64,000 bases of DNA. It comes from an uncultured Roseiflexaceae bacterium (GTDB lineage: Bacteria > Chloroflexota > Chloroflexia > Chloroflexales > Roseiflexaceae). The DNA lies in assembly GCA_937988885.1 (NCBI GenBank), contig CALKHR010000080.1:1-64000 (forward strand), in the 5' to 3' direction. The notes beneath the pieces are model-generated. The model saw nothing but the letters and a program-made list of their open reading frames with translations, was not told the origin of the DNA and did not search any database. Below are positions 25,171 through 34,422 of the stretch, in pieces (the first letter of the stretch is position 1; each line of letters starts with the position of its first letter). Position numbers and translations under genes: made by a program.

Positions 25171-27423
25171 ATGCAGTTTTTGGAACAAGGCAGCCGTGCG
25201 CTGATAGACGAAGCCCGTCGAATCGGCCAGGCGCTGCGCGATTGGCAGCTCGCACTGTTGCTTGGCCTAATGGCCCTGCTGCTCCTGCTCGCCACCCAAG
25301 CGCCCTTGTACTACACAATTCAGGTCGGTCAGGAAGATGGTATCGGCGGAGATCTCCCGCTGCTATCAGGCTTCTTCACCACGGAACGTGATATCCACGG
25401 CGATTTTCGTTGGACCACGGATCGGGCTAGCATTCACCTCCCTGGGATTGGTCAACGCTCGCTTCAACTGACGCTGAAAGTCTTTCCGATCGGCCCCGAG
25501 ATCGTCGAAAAAGGCCCTCGAGAGCTTGAACTTTGGGCCAGCGATCAGCTGATCGCGCGTTTGCCAGTGCAGTATACCGGAGCCGTGTATCGCGTGCTGG
25601 TGCCCCCGCCGACCGACGGCAGTGGCGATCATCTGATCGAGATTCGCAGCACCACCTTTATTCCAACCGGCGACCAACGCTCGATCGGCTCTCCCGTCGA
25701 TCGCATCACCGTTGCGGCATTGGCAGGACCCACCATCCCACCGTGGCGCAGCATGTTGGCGTGGCTCGCAGCCACCCTGCTCGCGTGGCTTGCCGTGCGA
25801 CGCATCGGCTTCAACCCCAAACATGCACTGATGATGCTCTCGCCTGTCGTGCTGCTGGTGGGCGTAGCGGCGCTGCTCGACCCGCCGCGCCTCGCGATGG
25901 GCTACACGCCCGCGCTGATCGCGCTTGGCCTCGCCTACTTGCTCGTCATCCTGCTAGACGCCAACGCCGACGGACTCGTGTTGGCAGGATTGGGCATTGC
26001 AGTGCTAAGCGTGGTATTAGCCCTGCTCGTCGGCACCTCGGCTCCGAGCGGCAGGATCGCGCTGCCCAGCATCGTGGGCGCGACAGCCACGGCCCTCATT
26101 CTGAGCGGTGGCCTGCGGCCTGGCCTACAAGCACTCGCTCAACGGCTGCTCCCGTCAACCGCGCCCCACGTATGGCGATGGCTCCTGTTGTTCGCGTGGC
26201 TCACCCTCGCTATGCGCTTCGGCGGCAAGATCTATCCCGATTCGATGCGGGGCGATATCGGCTTCCATTCCAATCGCTACGACTTCTTGGTGAGCGGATG
26301 GGCCTTGCAGCTATCGCTCAATCGCGGTGTGCAATTCCCGTATCCTACCGCCTTCTATTTGCTGCTCGCGCCATTCTCGCTCTTGGGGTTGCCACAGCGC
26401 GTGCTGCTGCGCCTCGGTGGCGCGCTGCTCGACGCGCTCAGCCCGCTCCTGATCTTCGCACTGGTTGCTTGCGTGTTGCAACGCAACAAACGCCTATCAT
26501 CGGCAGCGAACAACATCGCGCTCGGCGCTGCGTGGCTCTACAGCTTTAGCGCGGCTGGCTTCATGACCACGTGGTGGAACTTCAGCACGCATATCTTCAC
26601 ACAGTTCGCCCACCTGCTGCTGCTCACGGCGCTCGTCCTGTTCTGGCCGCGCCTGAATCAGCCGCCGACACCGGGCCGAACGACATGGCAACGCCTGATC
26701 CCACCGCAGCAAGTGTTGCCGTTGAGCGTGCTGATCGTGCTACAGGTGCTGGTGTACCTGGGTCACTTTGGCTTTTGGATGAATATGTCGCTGCTCGGGG
26801 CGGGTGGTCTGGCGATCTTACTGTGGTTGGCGTGGCGCGAGCGCGTGGATTGGCACATCTTTCGCCTGATGTTCATCGCGTTTGTGTTTGCCGAAGTGTT
26901 GGCCGTACTGTTGGTCTACAGCAGTTTCAGCGGATTGTTTCTCCAGCAACTTCAGGCCACGGCGACTGGAGGCTTGACTGGTCTTGCGGGCCGAGAGGCG
27001 GTTGATCGAGCTATTCTGTGGCGCACCCTGTGGGATGCTGGCTTCGGGATGCACTTCGGCTTTTTCCCCATCCCAATGGCATTGGCTGGATTGCTTCTGC
27101 TGGTGTATCGCCTGCGAAACACACAACGCGCCTGGCAGAGCACAACGTTCTTGGCTGTTGTGCTGATGCTCGGCACCTTCGTGATCGGCACCATCTTCGC
27201 CGTGTTGCCGTTCCTCTCCGGCTCCACGCTCTCGACGCGCTGGCTCATGTTTGCGCTTTGGGCAGTCGCATTTGGGGCTGCGCTCACCGCACATACGCTC
27301 TGGCGCATGGGGCGTGCGGGCCGTCTGCTCGTCTACGCGATGGGTGGCTACGTTGCCTGGAATACCCTGGCGATGTGGCTGATGGCGTTAGCATGGCGCG
27401 TGCGCCCACCTGAACCCTTCTAA
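25171..27423 (+). CDS. Large polytopic membrane protein, function unknown
   Basis: 750 residues. An N-terminal helix (about 28-48) is followed by an extracytoplasmic domain of about 150 residues (LPLLSGFFTTERDIHGDFRW), and then by some 14 hydrophobic helices. The layout resembles the GT-C-fold membrane glycosyltransferases common in Chloroflexota, but no family signature is secure, so no activity is assigned. It ends 1 nt from the stop of the convergent response-regulator gene. A promoter carried by the adjacent repeat may drive it. Confidence 0.8.
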   Translation: MQFLEQGSRALIDEARRIGQALRDWQLALLLGLMALLLLLATQAPLYYTIQVGQEDGIGGDLPLLSGFFTTERDIHGDFRWTTDRASIHLPGIGQRSLQLTLKVFPIGPEIVEKGPRELELWASDQLIARLPVQYTGAVYRVLVPPPTDGSGDHLIEIRSTTFIPTGDQRSIGSPVDRITVAALAGPTIPPWRSMLAWLAATLLAWLAVRRIGFNPKHALMMLSPVVLLVGVAALLDPPRLAMGYTPALIALGLAYLLVILLDANADGLVLAGLGIAVLSVVLALLVGTSAPSGRIALPSIVGATATALILSGGLRPGLQALAQRLLPSTAPHVWRWLLLFAWLTLAMRFGGKIYPDSMRGDIGFHSNRYDFLVSGWALQLSLNRGVQFPYPTAFYLLLAPFSLLGLPQRVLLRLGGALLDALSPLLIFALVACVLQRNKRLSSAANNIALGAAWLYSFSAAGFMTTWWNFSTHIFTQFAHLLLLTALVLFWPRLNQPPTPGRTTWQRLIPPQQVLPLSVLIVLQVLVYLGHFGFWMNMSLLGAGGLAILLWLAWRERVDWHIFRLMFIAFVFAEVLAVLLVYSSFSGLFLQQLQATATGGLTGLAGREAVDRAILWRTLWDAGFGMHFGFFPIPMALAGLLLLVYRLRNTQRAWQSTTFLAVVLMLGTFVIGTIFAVLPFLSGSTLSTRWLMFALWAVAFGAALTAHTLWRMGRAGRLLVYAMGGYVAWNTLAMWLMALAWRVRPPEPF

Positions 27424-27424
27424 C

Positions 27425-28219
27425 CTACGAACCCTCCGCAACCCAACGATACCCAAGCCCACGCACACTCACGAGGTGAACAGGCTCTTGGGGATTCCGC
27501 TCGATCTTACGACGCAAACGACCAATATGCGGTCGGATCAGCAGGCGAGCCTCCTCCTCATCCTGGATCATCTGATTGATCGCCTGGGCCAAGCGCAAAC
27601 AGGGGATCACCGTTCCTGGCTCTCGCAACAACTCCTGCAAAATAATGAACTCGCTGGGTGTGATCGCAATCGGCTGATTGTGTAGCAGCGCGATATGCTG
27701 CTGGACGTCGATCAGCAGCGGCCCCGATTCGTACACCTGCCTCGGTGTCGTAAGCGGCAGCGAGCTCTCCGTCTCAAACTCAGTGTCGCGCAAGAGCAGA
27801 TCCATCTGAGCGTACAGCGTCTTCAAGCGCTGTTCGTGAATATGCTGGCGGCGGTGGTTCGATAAGGTGCGCTGCACAGTATCGCGCAATACGCTAATGC
27901 TGACGGGCTTCAGCAGATAATCGGCGACCTGCGCGCGCACGGCTGCGATAGCGCTCGATAACGACCCGTGCGCAGTCAACATAATGATCGGCATCTGAGG
28001 CCAGCGTTGGCGGGCAAAAGTCATGACATCCACCCCATCGATATCGCCGAGCTGAATATCGAGTAATAAAAGGTCGATACCCGGTTCAGCTAAGCGTTTT
28101 AACGCCATCCCCCCAGTGCTCGCAACCTCGATCTGTAAATTGATTCGCTCTAGCGCATCTTCTAGGATACGTCGAACTGGCGCTTCATCATCAACAATCA
28201 AAACAGTTGGTTTCGGCAT
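27425..28219 (-). CDS. OmpR-family response regulator with extended linker
   Basis: 264 residues. The receiver domain (1-120) is complete: acidic pair D10-D11, phosphoacceptor D54 (LLLLDIQLGD), switch Thr (MLTAHG) and Lys in DYLLKPV. A linker of about 55 residues leads to a winged-helix Trans_reg_C domain (about 170-262, ITPSEFIILQELLREPGTVI, then IGRLRRKIE and VSVRGLGYRW). No histidine kinase is nearby, so it is an orphan. The DNA-binding domain is unusually far from the receiver. Confidence 0.9.
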   Translation of the reverse strand: MPKPTVLIVDDEAPVRRILEDALERINLQIEVASTGGMALKRLAEPGIDLLLLDIQLGDIDGVDVMTFARQRWPQMPIIMLTAHGSLSSAIAAVRAQVADYLLKPVSISVLRDTVQRTLSNHRRQHIHEQRLKTLYAQMDLLLRDTEFETESSLPLTTPRQVYESGPLLIDVQQHIALLHNQPIAITPSEFIILQELLREPGTVIPCLRLAQAINQMIQDEEEARLLIRPHIGRLRRKIERNPQEPVHLVSVRGLGYRWVAEGS

Positions 28220-28868
28220 AGTTCGCTCCAGACAGGCTCACCCACGGCCAAGCTCATATTGCCGTTGCAATGCATGTACGAGCCGATGTAGGTCTCCCCA
28301 TCAAGTGCTCTAATATGCTTTCAGTCAAGAATTGTAGGTGAACAATGTAAAGAATCGCTAAGAAATAAATTACGCCCATAAAGGTGTGATAATCAGTGTG
28401 ATACGGCGATTGTTATCATATATGATATATAAATTTAGTTAATTACTGTAAGCGATAGTATGGCTTGAGTATGAGGTTGAATGTGTATAGAAATTTTGGT
28501 AAATAACAATGTGTTGCGTTACATTCCTCGAATAGTGCATACTCTAGCATGGCTGCTCGATATGTACCATACGCCACGGGTACTAGATAAATATGGTACT
28601 TATGCTTGTAATGAAATGGATATTTTGTTGTTATGGATTTATTATGGATGTACAATGTGTAACGATCTACACTTTAGATGTATCATGGCTTTTGCCATCC
28701 ATATCGACAGATAGAACGTATAATTCAGATACTGAAAAATAAAGTGCTCTATAAATGTTAGAAATGCTCTAGCTGAACTATCTCAACGGAATAACTTTAA
28801 AGGTCTACAGAAGCGATACGTTCCGCGAAAAATATACGATTTCTAACAACGCATAGAAAGGATTGTTT
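28220..28868. other. AT-rich intergenic region upstream of the Roadblock-globin genes
   Basis: 649 bp, markedly more AT-rich than its surroundings, lying between divergent genes. It contains a perfect 14-bp palindrome TATCATATATGATA at 28414-28427 and an inverted GTACCAT/ATGGTAC pair (28564-28570 and 28593-28599). Open frames here have no ribosome binding sites or recognisable products. It is probably the control region of the downstream cluster. Confidence 0.5.
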
Positions 28869-29240
28869 ATGACAACGAGGCAGGAGCAAGTCCTGGAAGT
28901 GCTTGAACAGTTAATGGTTAACTCCGGTAACGATATGCTCGGAGCCGTAGCCGTCAGTATGGATGGCATTGTGCTAGCGTCGCGAATGGCGACCGATGTA
29001 AACGCGGATCGGGTGGGCGCTGTGGCTGCCACGATGGTTGGTGTAACACGGCGCGTCTCCAACGAACTCAAAATCGGCCTCACTGAAGAAGCGATCATTA
29101 AAGCAGACAATGGCTTCTTCATGGTATTGCCAGCCGGTGAACAGAGCCTGTTAGCTGTTACTCTTCGTCAGGGTGCCAACCTCGGTATGGTGCGTATCGA
29201 GGCGCGCGATGCTGCTACCTCAATTAGTAAAATCCTTTAA
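28869..29240 (+). CDS. Roadblock/LC7 domain protein, paralogue 1
   Basis: 123 residues forming a single Roadblock/LC7 (MglB-like) domain: VLEQLMVNSGNDMLGAVAVS at the start, then MDGIVLASRM, VTRRVSNELKIG and GFFMVLPAGEQSLLAVTLR. AAAGGA lies 6 nt before the ATG at 28869. It is about three quarters identical to the protein at 30262. Such proteins dimerise and act as GTPase-activating or scaffold partners of small Ras-like GTPases in motility and polarity; a GTPase gene lies 2.6 kb downstream on the same strand. Confidence 0.92.
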   Translation: MTTRQEQVLEVLEQLMVNSGNDMLGAVAVSMDGIVLASRMATDVNADRVGAVAATMVGVTRRVSNELKIGLTEEAIIKADNGFFMVLPAGEQSLLAVTLRQGANLGMVRIEARDAATSISKIL

Positions 29241-29324
29241 TTTCCACACATATTTATTTCGTGGATCAAAAATTGATATACGTTGCCAGGTTTTCATTGA
29301 CTGGTAAGAGTTGAGGACAGCGAA

Positions 29325-29358
29325 AAGTGACCTCAATCATCAAATGCTGAGATCACTT
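29325..29358 (+). terminator. Hairpin between Roadblock 1 and the protoglobin gene
   Basis: AAGTGACCTCA (29325-29335) pairs with TGAGATCACTT (29348-29358) with one mismatch. There is no T-run, so it may be a processing or attenuation element. Confidence 0.35.
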
Positions 29359-29485
29359 GCTCGTACACAATCATTTGTGGGGCAATGATTTATTGATGAC
29401 GGCTGCATCTACAGGTATCCCTACAGGTGCTTGTATATGCCACGTCGAGCGGTTTATTCGTCTTAGTAAAGGATAGGATTAAGAC

Positions 29486-30037
29486 ATGGCTCAAGATCGT
29501 CAAAGCTGGCAAGTCAAAGACACCGCTATCCTCGAGGAATTGATTACGCTGACCAAACTGGACCCCGAGGAAGCCAAAGCGTTAAGTGCATTGCAGGATC
29601 AAGCACGAAGCGTAGCTCCTCAATTGTTGGAACAGTTCTACGGTCGGTTGTTTGCTCACGAGAATACTGCGGAATATCTTCAAGGTGCATCGATTGAACG
29701 CCTTCACCAGATGGTGAGCGAATGGTTCGTGGATATTTTCAGTGGGGTGTATGACGCCGCACATGCAGAGAAGCGCCTCAAAATTGGCAAAATCCACGTC
29801 AAGATTGGCTTGCCTGTACGCTATCCATTGGCAATGCTCGATGTCATTATCCCCTTTGGCGAGCAAATTGCCCTACAAAGCTCCAATCCAGAATTAGCTC
29901 TATCCGCCTTCCGTAAAGTGTTGGCGCTTGATATCGCGATCTTTAATCAAGCCTACGAGGATAATCAACTCCAGCACCTCGCGGAGCTTGTTGGCGGTGA
30001 GCGCTTAGCCCGTCTGCTGCTTTCGGGTGCTGGCTAG
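29486..30037 (+). CDS. Stand-alone protoglobin (globin-sensor domain)
   Basis: 183 residues, matching the protoglobin/globin-coupled-sensor globin domain (PF11563 type) in length and pattern: LTKLDPEEAKALSALQ at the start, LEQFYGRLFAHENTAEYL, and a proximal His in KIGKIHVKIGLPVRYPLAML. It ends where sensor proteins would continue into a signalling domain, so it must act through a partner. Lying between two Roadblock genes, it is a good candidate for a haem-based O2, NO or CO input to the Roadblock-GTPase switch (inference). Confidence 0.9.
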   Translation: MAQDRQSWQVKDTAILEELITLTKLDPEEAKALSALQDQARSVAPQLLEQFYGRLFAHENTAEYLQGASIERLHQMVSEWFVDIFSGVYDAAHAEKRLKIGKIHVKIGLPVRYPLAMLDVIIPFGEQIALQSSNPELALSAFRKVLALDIAIFNQAYEDNQLQHLAELVGGERLARLLLSGAG

Positions 30038-30261
30038 TTTCGAATCGCTCGCTGTGAAGGCGATGTTGTCGGTACGCTCGAAGGGCACACACATCGCTTC
30101 ACACTTCTTGATCTCATCTCAAGATGATCACCAGCGTCTCAGCTCATGAGCAAAGGTATGTCAATAAGAGTCGCACTGAGTTTTGCTCAGGAAAAGTGTT
30201 GCTGAGGCTGCCTCATACATTCATTCAACACAAGCTAATCAGTCCGGAAAGGAACTTTACA

Positions 30262-30633
30262 ATGGCTTCACGGCAGGAACAAGTTATCGCACACCTTGAT
30301 CGATTGATGGAGAACTTAGGCACTGATGTCACTGGTGCGGTAGCGGTCAGTATGGATGGTATTGTGTTGGCATCTCGTATGGCCAATGAGATTAATGCGG
30401 ATCGGGTTGGTGCAGTTGCTGCCACGATGGTCGGTGTGACACGGCGTGTCTCGACCGAACTCAAGATCGGCGCTACAGAAGAAGCGATCATCAAAGCGAA
30501 AGAAGGTCTCTTTATGGTGTTGCCAGCGGGCAGTCAGAGCTTACTGGCCATCAATTTACGGCAAGGTGCAAACCTCGGTATGGTTCGTATTGAGGCGCGC
30601 GACGCCGCGATTGCCATCGGCAATGTCCTGTAG
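30262..30633 (+). CDS. Roadblock/LC7 domain protein, paralogue 2
   Basis: 123 residues from the ATG at 30262 (AAAGGA 8 nt upstream). The central part (GAVAVSMDGIVLASRMA, then ADRVGAVAATMVGVTRRVS) is identical or nearly so to the paralogue at 28869, while the N-terminal helix and the C-terminal 8 residues diverge. This suggests a duplication whose copies kept the partner surface but changed the dimerisation helix. It is followed by a hairpin at 30875. Confidence 0.92.
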   Translation: MASRQEQVIAHLDRLMENLGTDVTGAVAVSMDGIVLASRMANEINADRVGAVAATMVGVTRRVSTELKIGATEEAIIKAKEGLFMVLPAGSQSLLAINLRQGANLGMVRIEARDAAIAIGNVL

Positions 30634-30874
30634 TTCCAAACGTTCAAGCTCCTCCGTTGGGCGTTGTTTTTGGTGGTGTTATTGAGGCTGATTGCTCAAC
30701 ATTGGCGGTTAATGAGCCTGATTCGCTTCCAGTACGTGCGAATGTGCATTGAAGGTATTGCTGGAAGCGATTCGCACTAAGCTTGATGAGCGCGATGGTG
30801 GTTCTGAGTATGAATATCGTAATTGATTCTGAATAAATAATGCTCATGTATCATAATTGGGCTGATAATAGCTG

Positions 30875-30917
30875 CTATATGCCAGAGTAGAGTAATATTG
30901 CTTGCTCTGGCATATAG
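30875..30917 (+). terminator. Long hairpin after Roadblock 2
   Basis: CTATATGCCAGAG (30875-30887) pairs perfectly with 30905-30917 across a 17-nt loop. There is no T-run; it may terminate, stabilise or separate transcripts in the 407-bp gap before the DUF4388 gene. The same gap also has CGCTTCCAG/CTGGAAGCG near 30724-30772. Confidence 0.45.
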
Positions 30918-31040
30918 TAAATGGGTATGTTTCTATGTTATTGGAGATGATTCGATCTCAGGTTGTATTAATGCTTTACCATACATTGCCCTTTGTTGCA
31001 TATCAATATGGGTCAATGAATTGCGTGTAGGAGATTGGTT

Positions 31041-31793
31041 ATGGCCCTCGAAGGCAGTTTGCAAGACATGTCAATGATTGATCTGTTTCAAGTGTTTCAA
31101 ATGGGGCCAAAGACCGGTATCCTAGTGCTGGAACGTGGAACAGAGCGAGGTGTAGTTTACGTTGCAAATGGCGCGCTCAACGATGCGATCTTGATTCGCC
31201 GGAACGAGCACGAGGTCATTGCAATTGCTGAAAAAGCTGTTCTCCAATTACTTCAGTGGGACGACGCTTCGTTTGTTTTTACTCATAATCCAGCCGTTCA
31301 CGATCACACGGCGCGTATTACGCATGATGTCGATTGGTTCATTGCGGAGAGCGAGCGCCTTCAGAAAGAGGTCCAACAGACTCCGCAAGAGACGAGCAAT
31401 CCAATCACGCTCCAGTCACAGTTCCGGTTGAAGTCGCATCCAGGCATGATCGATAGCAAAGTGCATTTGACCTTGGAACAGTGGCGTGTTCTCAGTCATG
31501 TGGCGATCGATCAGTCGTTGGAGACGATCTGTTATGCAATGGGTTTGTCGGTTGACAAAATTTTGCAGGCAGTTCGCGAACTTGTCGATCTTGGTTTGCT
31601 TGAGATGGTCTCTCAATCGGCGTCGAAGCCCGCCACTTCGTATAAGCCGATCGTTTCCCCAAAGGTGACTCCTCAGCCACCTCCTGTACGTTCAGCAAGG
31701 GTGGATTCTCGACTTTTAGCTTCGAATCGAGCAATGTCAGCTCCTGGTCGCACGCTGTTACATGCTATTCGTCGGCGAATTCATAGCCTGTAA
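31041..31793 (+). CDS. DUF4388 (PatA N-terminal-like) protein
   Basis: 250 residues. The N-terminal domain (1-100) begins ALEGSLQDMSMIDLFQVFQMGPKTGILVLE, the hallmark of DUF4388, found in bacterial signalling proteins with Roadblock and GTPase partners. The middle (about 125-190) forms helices resembling a winged helix (SHVAIDQSLETICYAMGLSVDKILQAVRELVDLGLLEMV). The C-terminus is Pro/Ser-rich and basic. Its stop is 2 nt before the GTPase start, so the two are coupled. Likely an adaptor linking the switch to an output. Confidence 0.88.
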   Translation: MALEGSLQDMSMIDLFQVFQMGPKTGILVLERGTERGVVYVANGALNDAILIRRNEHEVIAIAEKAVLQLLQWDDASFVFTHNPAVHDHTARITHDVDWFIAESERLQKEVQQTPQETSNPITLQSQFRLKSHPGMIDSKVHLTLEQWRVLSHVAIDQSLETICYAMGLSVDKILQAVRELVDLGLLEMVSQSASKPATSYKPIVSPKVTPQPPPVRSARVDSRLLASNRAMSAPGRTLLHAIRRRIHSL

Positions 31794-31795
31794 GG

Positions 31796-32398
31796 ATGAA
31801 ATTAGGAATGCAGGCACTAAAAATTGTGATCACTGGTGCGTATGCTGCTGGTAAAACGCACTTTATCCGAACCATCAGCGATATCGATATAGTGACCACG
31901 GAATACGAGGTAACCGATCCAGAAGAGATGCTGTTGAAGCGCGAAACAACGGTTGCACTCGACTTTGGGAAGATCGCCGTTTCAGATGAAGTTACGTTGT
32001 ATCTGTTCGGTACGCCGGGTCAAGAACGCTTCGATTTTATGTGGGAAGTGTTGAGCGAGGGGTGTATCGGATATGTGGTGATGGTCGATAGCTGCCGCCC
32101 GGGGCATCTGCTTGAGACGCAACGGCTCATGGAGCGGTTTGCTACCATCACCGACGCGCCGTTTGTGGTCGCCGCGAACAAACAGGACGATCCTGCTGCT
32201 TTGCCACTGAGTTATTTGCGAAAACGCCTCCAACTCCCTGTGGAGGTTCCAATGGTGCCATGTATAGCTACTGATCGCGAGAGTGTGAAGCAGGTGCTGT
32301 TGGCGCTCCTGGACCATATCGAGGAGGTGGCCCAAAGTGAGGCGGATGATCAGGTTGGGGAGTTGGCTGGGAACGATGGCAGTGATCTTGAGGAGTGA
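31796..32398 (+). CDS. Small Ras-like GTPase (COG2229/MglA-like)
   Basis: 200 residues. Walker A GAYAAGKT (14-21), switch I ETTVALDFG (50-58), G3 written FGTPGQERF (GTPG at 72-75 in place of the usual DxxG), and the base-specificity motif NKQD (128-131). The GTPG form is typical of bacterial COG2229 GTPases partnered with Roadblock proteins. The acidic C-terminal tail (AQSEADDQVGELAGNDGSDLEE) is extra to the G domain. An alternative ATG lies at 31808. It is the last gene of the signalling cluster. Confidence 0.92.
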   Translation: MKLGMQALKIVITGAYAAGKTHFIRTISDIDIVTTEYEVTDPEEMLLKRETTVALDFGKIAVSDEVTLYLFGTPGQERFDFMWEVLSEGCIGYVVMVDSCRPGHLLETQRLMERFATITDAPFVVAANKQDDPAALPLSYLRKRLQLPVEVPMVPCIATDRESVKQVLLALLDHIEEVAQSEADDQVGELAGNDGSDLEE

Positions 32399-32406
32399 CA
32401 CGAACT

Positions 32407-32494
32407 CTAGTTGGATCTAAGCCGCTTTAGCCTGCAATATGTTCTTTTTACGAGGTATCGACCTTCTGCTGCAAACGGAAGGTCGATACCTCGT
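32407..32494 (-). repeat. Dispersed stem-loop element, copy 3
   Basis: A 17-bp stem (32450-32466 with 32478-32494, 11-nt loop), preceded by AGTTGGAT, TTTAGCCTGC and TTCTTTTT segments that match copy 1. The tail is shorter and lacks the promoter-like end. It lies between the GTPase gene and a convergent lipoprotein gene and may also terminate transcription. Confidence 0.65.
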
Positions 32495-32500
32495 TTTTGG

Positions 32501-33253
32501 CTACGGTTGAATGATCACGGCGTTCTGCGCGACCCAGCCGTCGGTATCGTCGATGCGGATGTGGAGCCGCCCCCGTTGCAACTCGAATACATCGACAATG
32601 GTCCCTTGGGCCAATGTTCGGATGGGGGTGATGCCCGTGGGTGAGTCGAACATTTGCGTGTTGCGGTTATCGATCACGCCTTTGCGGGGCTTGGGCGTTG
32701 GCGATGGTGTTGGGGTTGCCGTGGGCGTGTTGGTCGGTATCGGTGTGACGGTTGGTATGATGGTTGGGCTGGGTAGTGGTGTGGCTGTTGGCCGCGGTGT
32801 GCCTGGTAGCGCGATGATGTGATCATGGGCAACGACGAGTTGGTCGATCGCCGAGGTGAGGCTACTGCCGATTTGGTTGCCATTGTACAGGTTTTGATAG
32901 CTTGCGATGATGGATTGCATCGCTTGCAAGGTCTCTTGATTGGCTACTTCTGCGCAGGGAGGCGGTTTGAGTGCGCGCAAATCGGTTAGGAGCCCTTCGA
33001 GGTGGGCGATAGGTATTTGGAGATCAGCTGGTTTGGTGTTGCCAGCCTCGATCATCGTAAGTGTCCAGCGGTTGTAGAGTGCGCTATAGCGGTTGCGATA
33101 GCTGCTGAGTGCGCTTGCTTGACAAGGGTCCTGTGCGGCGCGAGGCTCCGATGCCGTGGTGGGTTGCGCATTTACAAGAACTGTGGTGTTATCGGAGACA
33201 CCACAGGCTGTCAGGTACAGGCAAGTGAGCATCAGGAGAATAAACACGCGCAT
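32501..33253 (-). CDS. Lipoprotein with C-terminal SH3-like domain
   Basis: 250 residues. A lipobox ends at C17 (LYLTACGVSD), followed by a helical region with Cys residues (about 40-150), then a Pro-Thr linker (150-190, repeated PTP-type units) and a C-terminal SH3b-like domain (TQMFDSPTGITPIRTLAQGTIVDVFELQRGRLHIRIDDTDGWVA). AAGGAG precedes the ATG. Likely anchored outside the membrane and binding cell-wall material; no catalytic motif is visible. It faces away from the MoxR operon. Confidence 0.82.
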   Translation of the reverse strand: MRVFILLMLTCLYLTACGVSDNTTVLVNAQPTTASEPRAAQDPCQASALSSYRNRYSALYNRWTLTMIEAGNTKPADLQIPIAHLEGLLTDLRALKPPPCAEVANQETLQAMQSIIASYQNLYNGNQIGSSLTSAIDQLVVAHDHIIALPGTPRPTATPLPSPTIIPTVTPIPTNTPTATPTPSPTPKPRKGVIDNRNTQMFDSPTGITPIRTLAQGTIVDVFELQRGRLHIRIDDTDGWVAQNAVIIQP

Positions 33254-33367
33254 AGAAATCTCCTTGTGTCGGATGACGTTATGTTCCTATCCATGGTTTG
33301 GTTTAGATGACAACTCTATCATAGTAGAACACTGGAACTGATGACAAGGATACGTTTTTAAGATGTA

Positions 33368-33396
33368 TTTTGATTCATAATTCGATGTGGTATACT
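33368..33396 (+). promoter_or_regulatory. Candidate promoter for the MoxR operon
   Basis: TTTTGA (33368-33373), a 17-bp spacer and TATACT (33391-33396), about 43 nt upstream of the MoxR start. Confidence 0.5.
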
Positions 33397-33438
33397 GCCC
33401 AAGTGGATTCGTGTACAAGAAGAGTGATACCTACCGCC

Positions 33439-34422
33439 ATGGAGAAAATGAAAGAGGTTGCCGATCACATCATCGCGAATGTCGAGGAAGTGATTGTGGG
33501 CAAGCGTCAGGCGGTCGAGCTGGTGCTGATTGCGTTGCTCTGTAAGGGTCACGTGTTGCTGGAGGACGTGCCCGGGACAGGCAAAACGATGTTAGCAAAG
33601 ACGATCGCTCGTTCGATCGGTTGTGAGTTTAAGCGCATTCAGTTTACGCCTGATCTTCTTCCTTCGGATGTTACAGGCATTTCAATCTTTAACCAGCAAA
33701 CTCGCGAGTTCGAATTTCGCCCTGGCCCTGTGATCGCGCAGATCGTGTTGGCCGATGAGATCAACCGCGCTACGCCGAAGACACAGAGCGCGTTGCTCGA
33801 GGCGATGGAGGAGCGCCAAATTACGGTCGATGGCACGACGCATGTGTTGCCGAAGCCGTTTATCGTGTTGGCCACTCAAAATCCTATCGAGTACGAGGGC
33901 ACCTTCCCATTACCCGAAGCTCAGCTAGATCGCTTTTTATTGCGTGTTCATCTCGGTTATGCTGAGCGATTGGATGAAATTAAGATTTTGCGCCGCCAAC
34001 GCCTCAACCATCCCATCGATGCATTGAAGCAGGTGGTTTCGGCTGATACATTGCTTGATCTGCAGGAGCAGATCAAGGATGTGTATGTGGATGAGTTGAT
34101 CGAAGAGTATATCGTGGCGTTGGTGACGGCGACGCGGCATCACGAGGATGTGTACTTGGGCGCGAGTACACGCGGCGCGTTGGCGTTGTACCGCACGGCG
34201 CAGGCGAAGGCCGCAATCGATGGCCGCGATTACGTGATCCCCGATGATGTGAAGGCGCTGGCCGAGCCGGTGTTGGGGCACCGTTTGATCATCAGCCCAG
34301 CTGCTCGTATTCGAAATGTGGTCTCTTCGACGGTAATGAACGATATTTTGAATGCGGTGCCGGTGCCCGGCGCGCGTGCTGGTCGCCGCTATGATCGCGA
34401 GACGGCGGGCTCTGCACGATGA
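33439..34422 (+). CDS. MoxR-family AAA+ ATPase
   Basis: 327 residues. Walker A EDVPGTGKTMLAK, Walker B VLADEINRA, sensor 1 LATQNPIEYEGTFPLPEAQLDRF, and a C-terminal lid. MoxR ATPases act as chaperones that load or activate partner proteins, usually with DUF58 and von Willebrand factor A proteins encoded beside them. No such partner is encoded here: the next gene, overlapping by 4 nt (ATGA), is a methyltransferase. The start at 33439 has a weak ribosome binding site; 33448 is an alternative. Confidence 0.93.
   Translation: MEKMKEVADHIIANVEEVIVGKRQAVELVLIALLCKGHVLLEDVPGTGKTMLAKTIARSIGCEFKRIQFTPDLLPSDVTGISIFNQQTREFEFRPGPVIAQIVLADEINRATPKTQSALLEAMEERQITVDGTTHVLPKPFIVLATQNPIEYEGTFPLPEAQLDRFLLRVHLGYAERLDEIKILRRQRLNHPIDALKQVVSADTLLDLQEQIKDVYVDELIEEYIVALVTATRHHEDVYLGASTRGALALYRTAQAKAAIDGRDYVIPDDVKALAEPVLGHRLIISPAARIRNVVSSTVMNDILNAVPVPGARAGRRYDRETAGSAR

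Noticed and set aside
28443..28714. Small frames of 70-77 codons in the AT-rich gap
   Set aside because: Tyr/His/Cys-rich translation of AT-rich DNA without ribosome binding sites; no domain.
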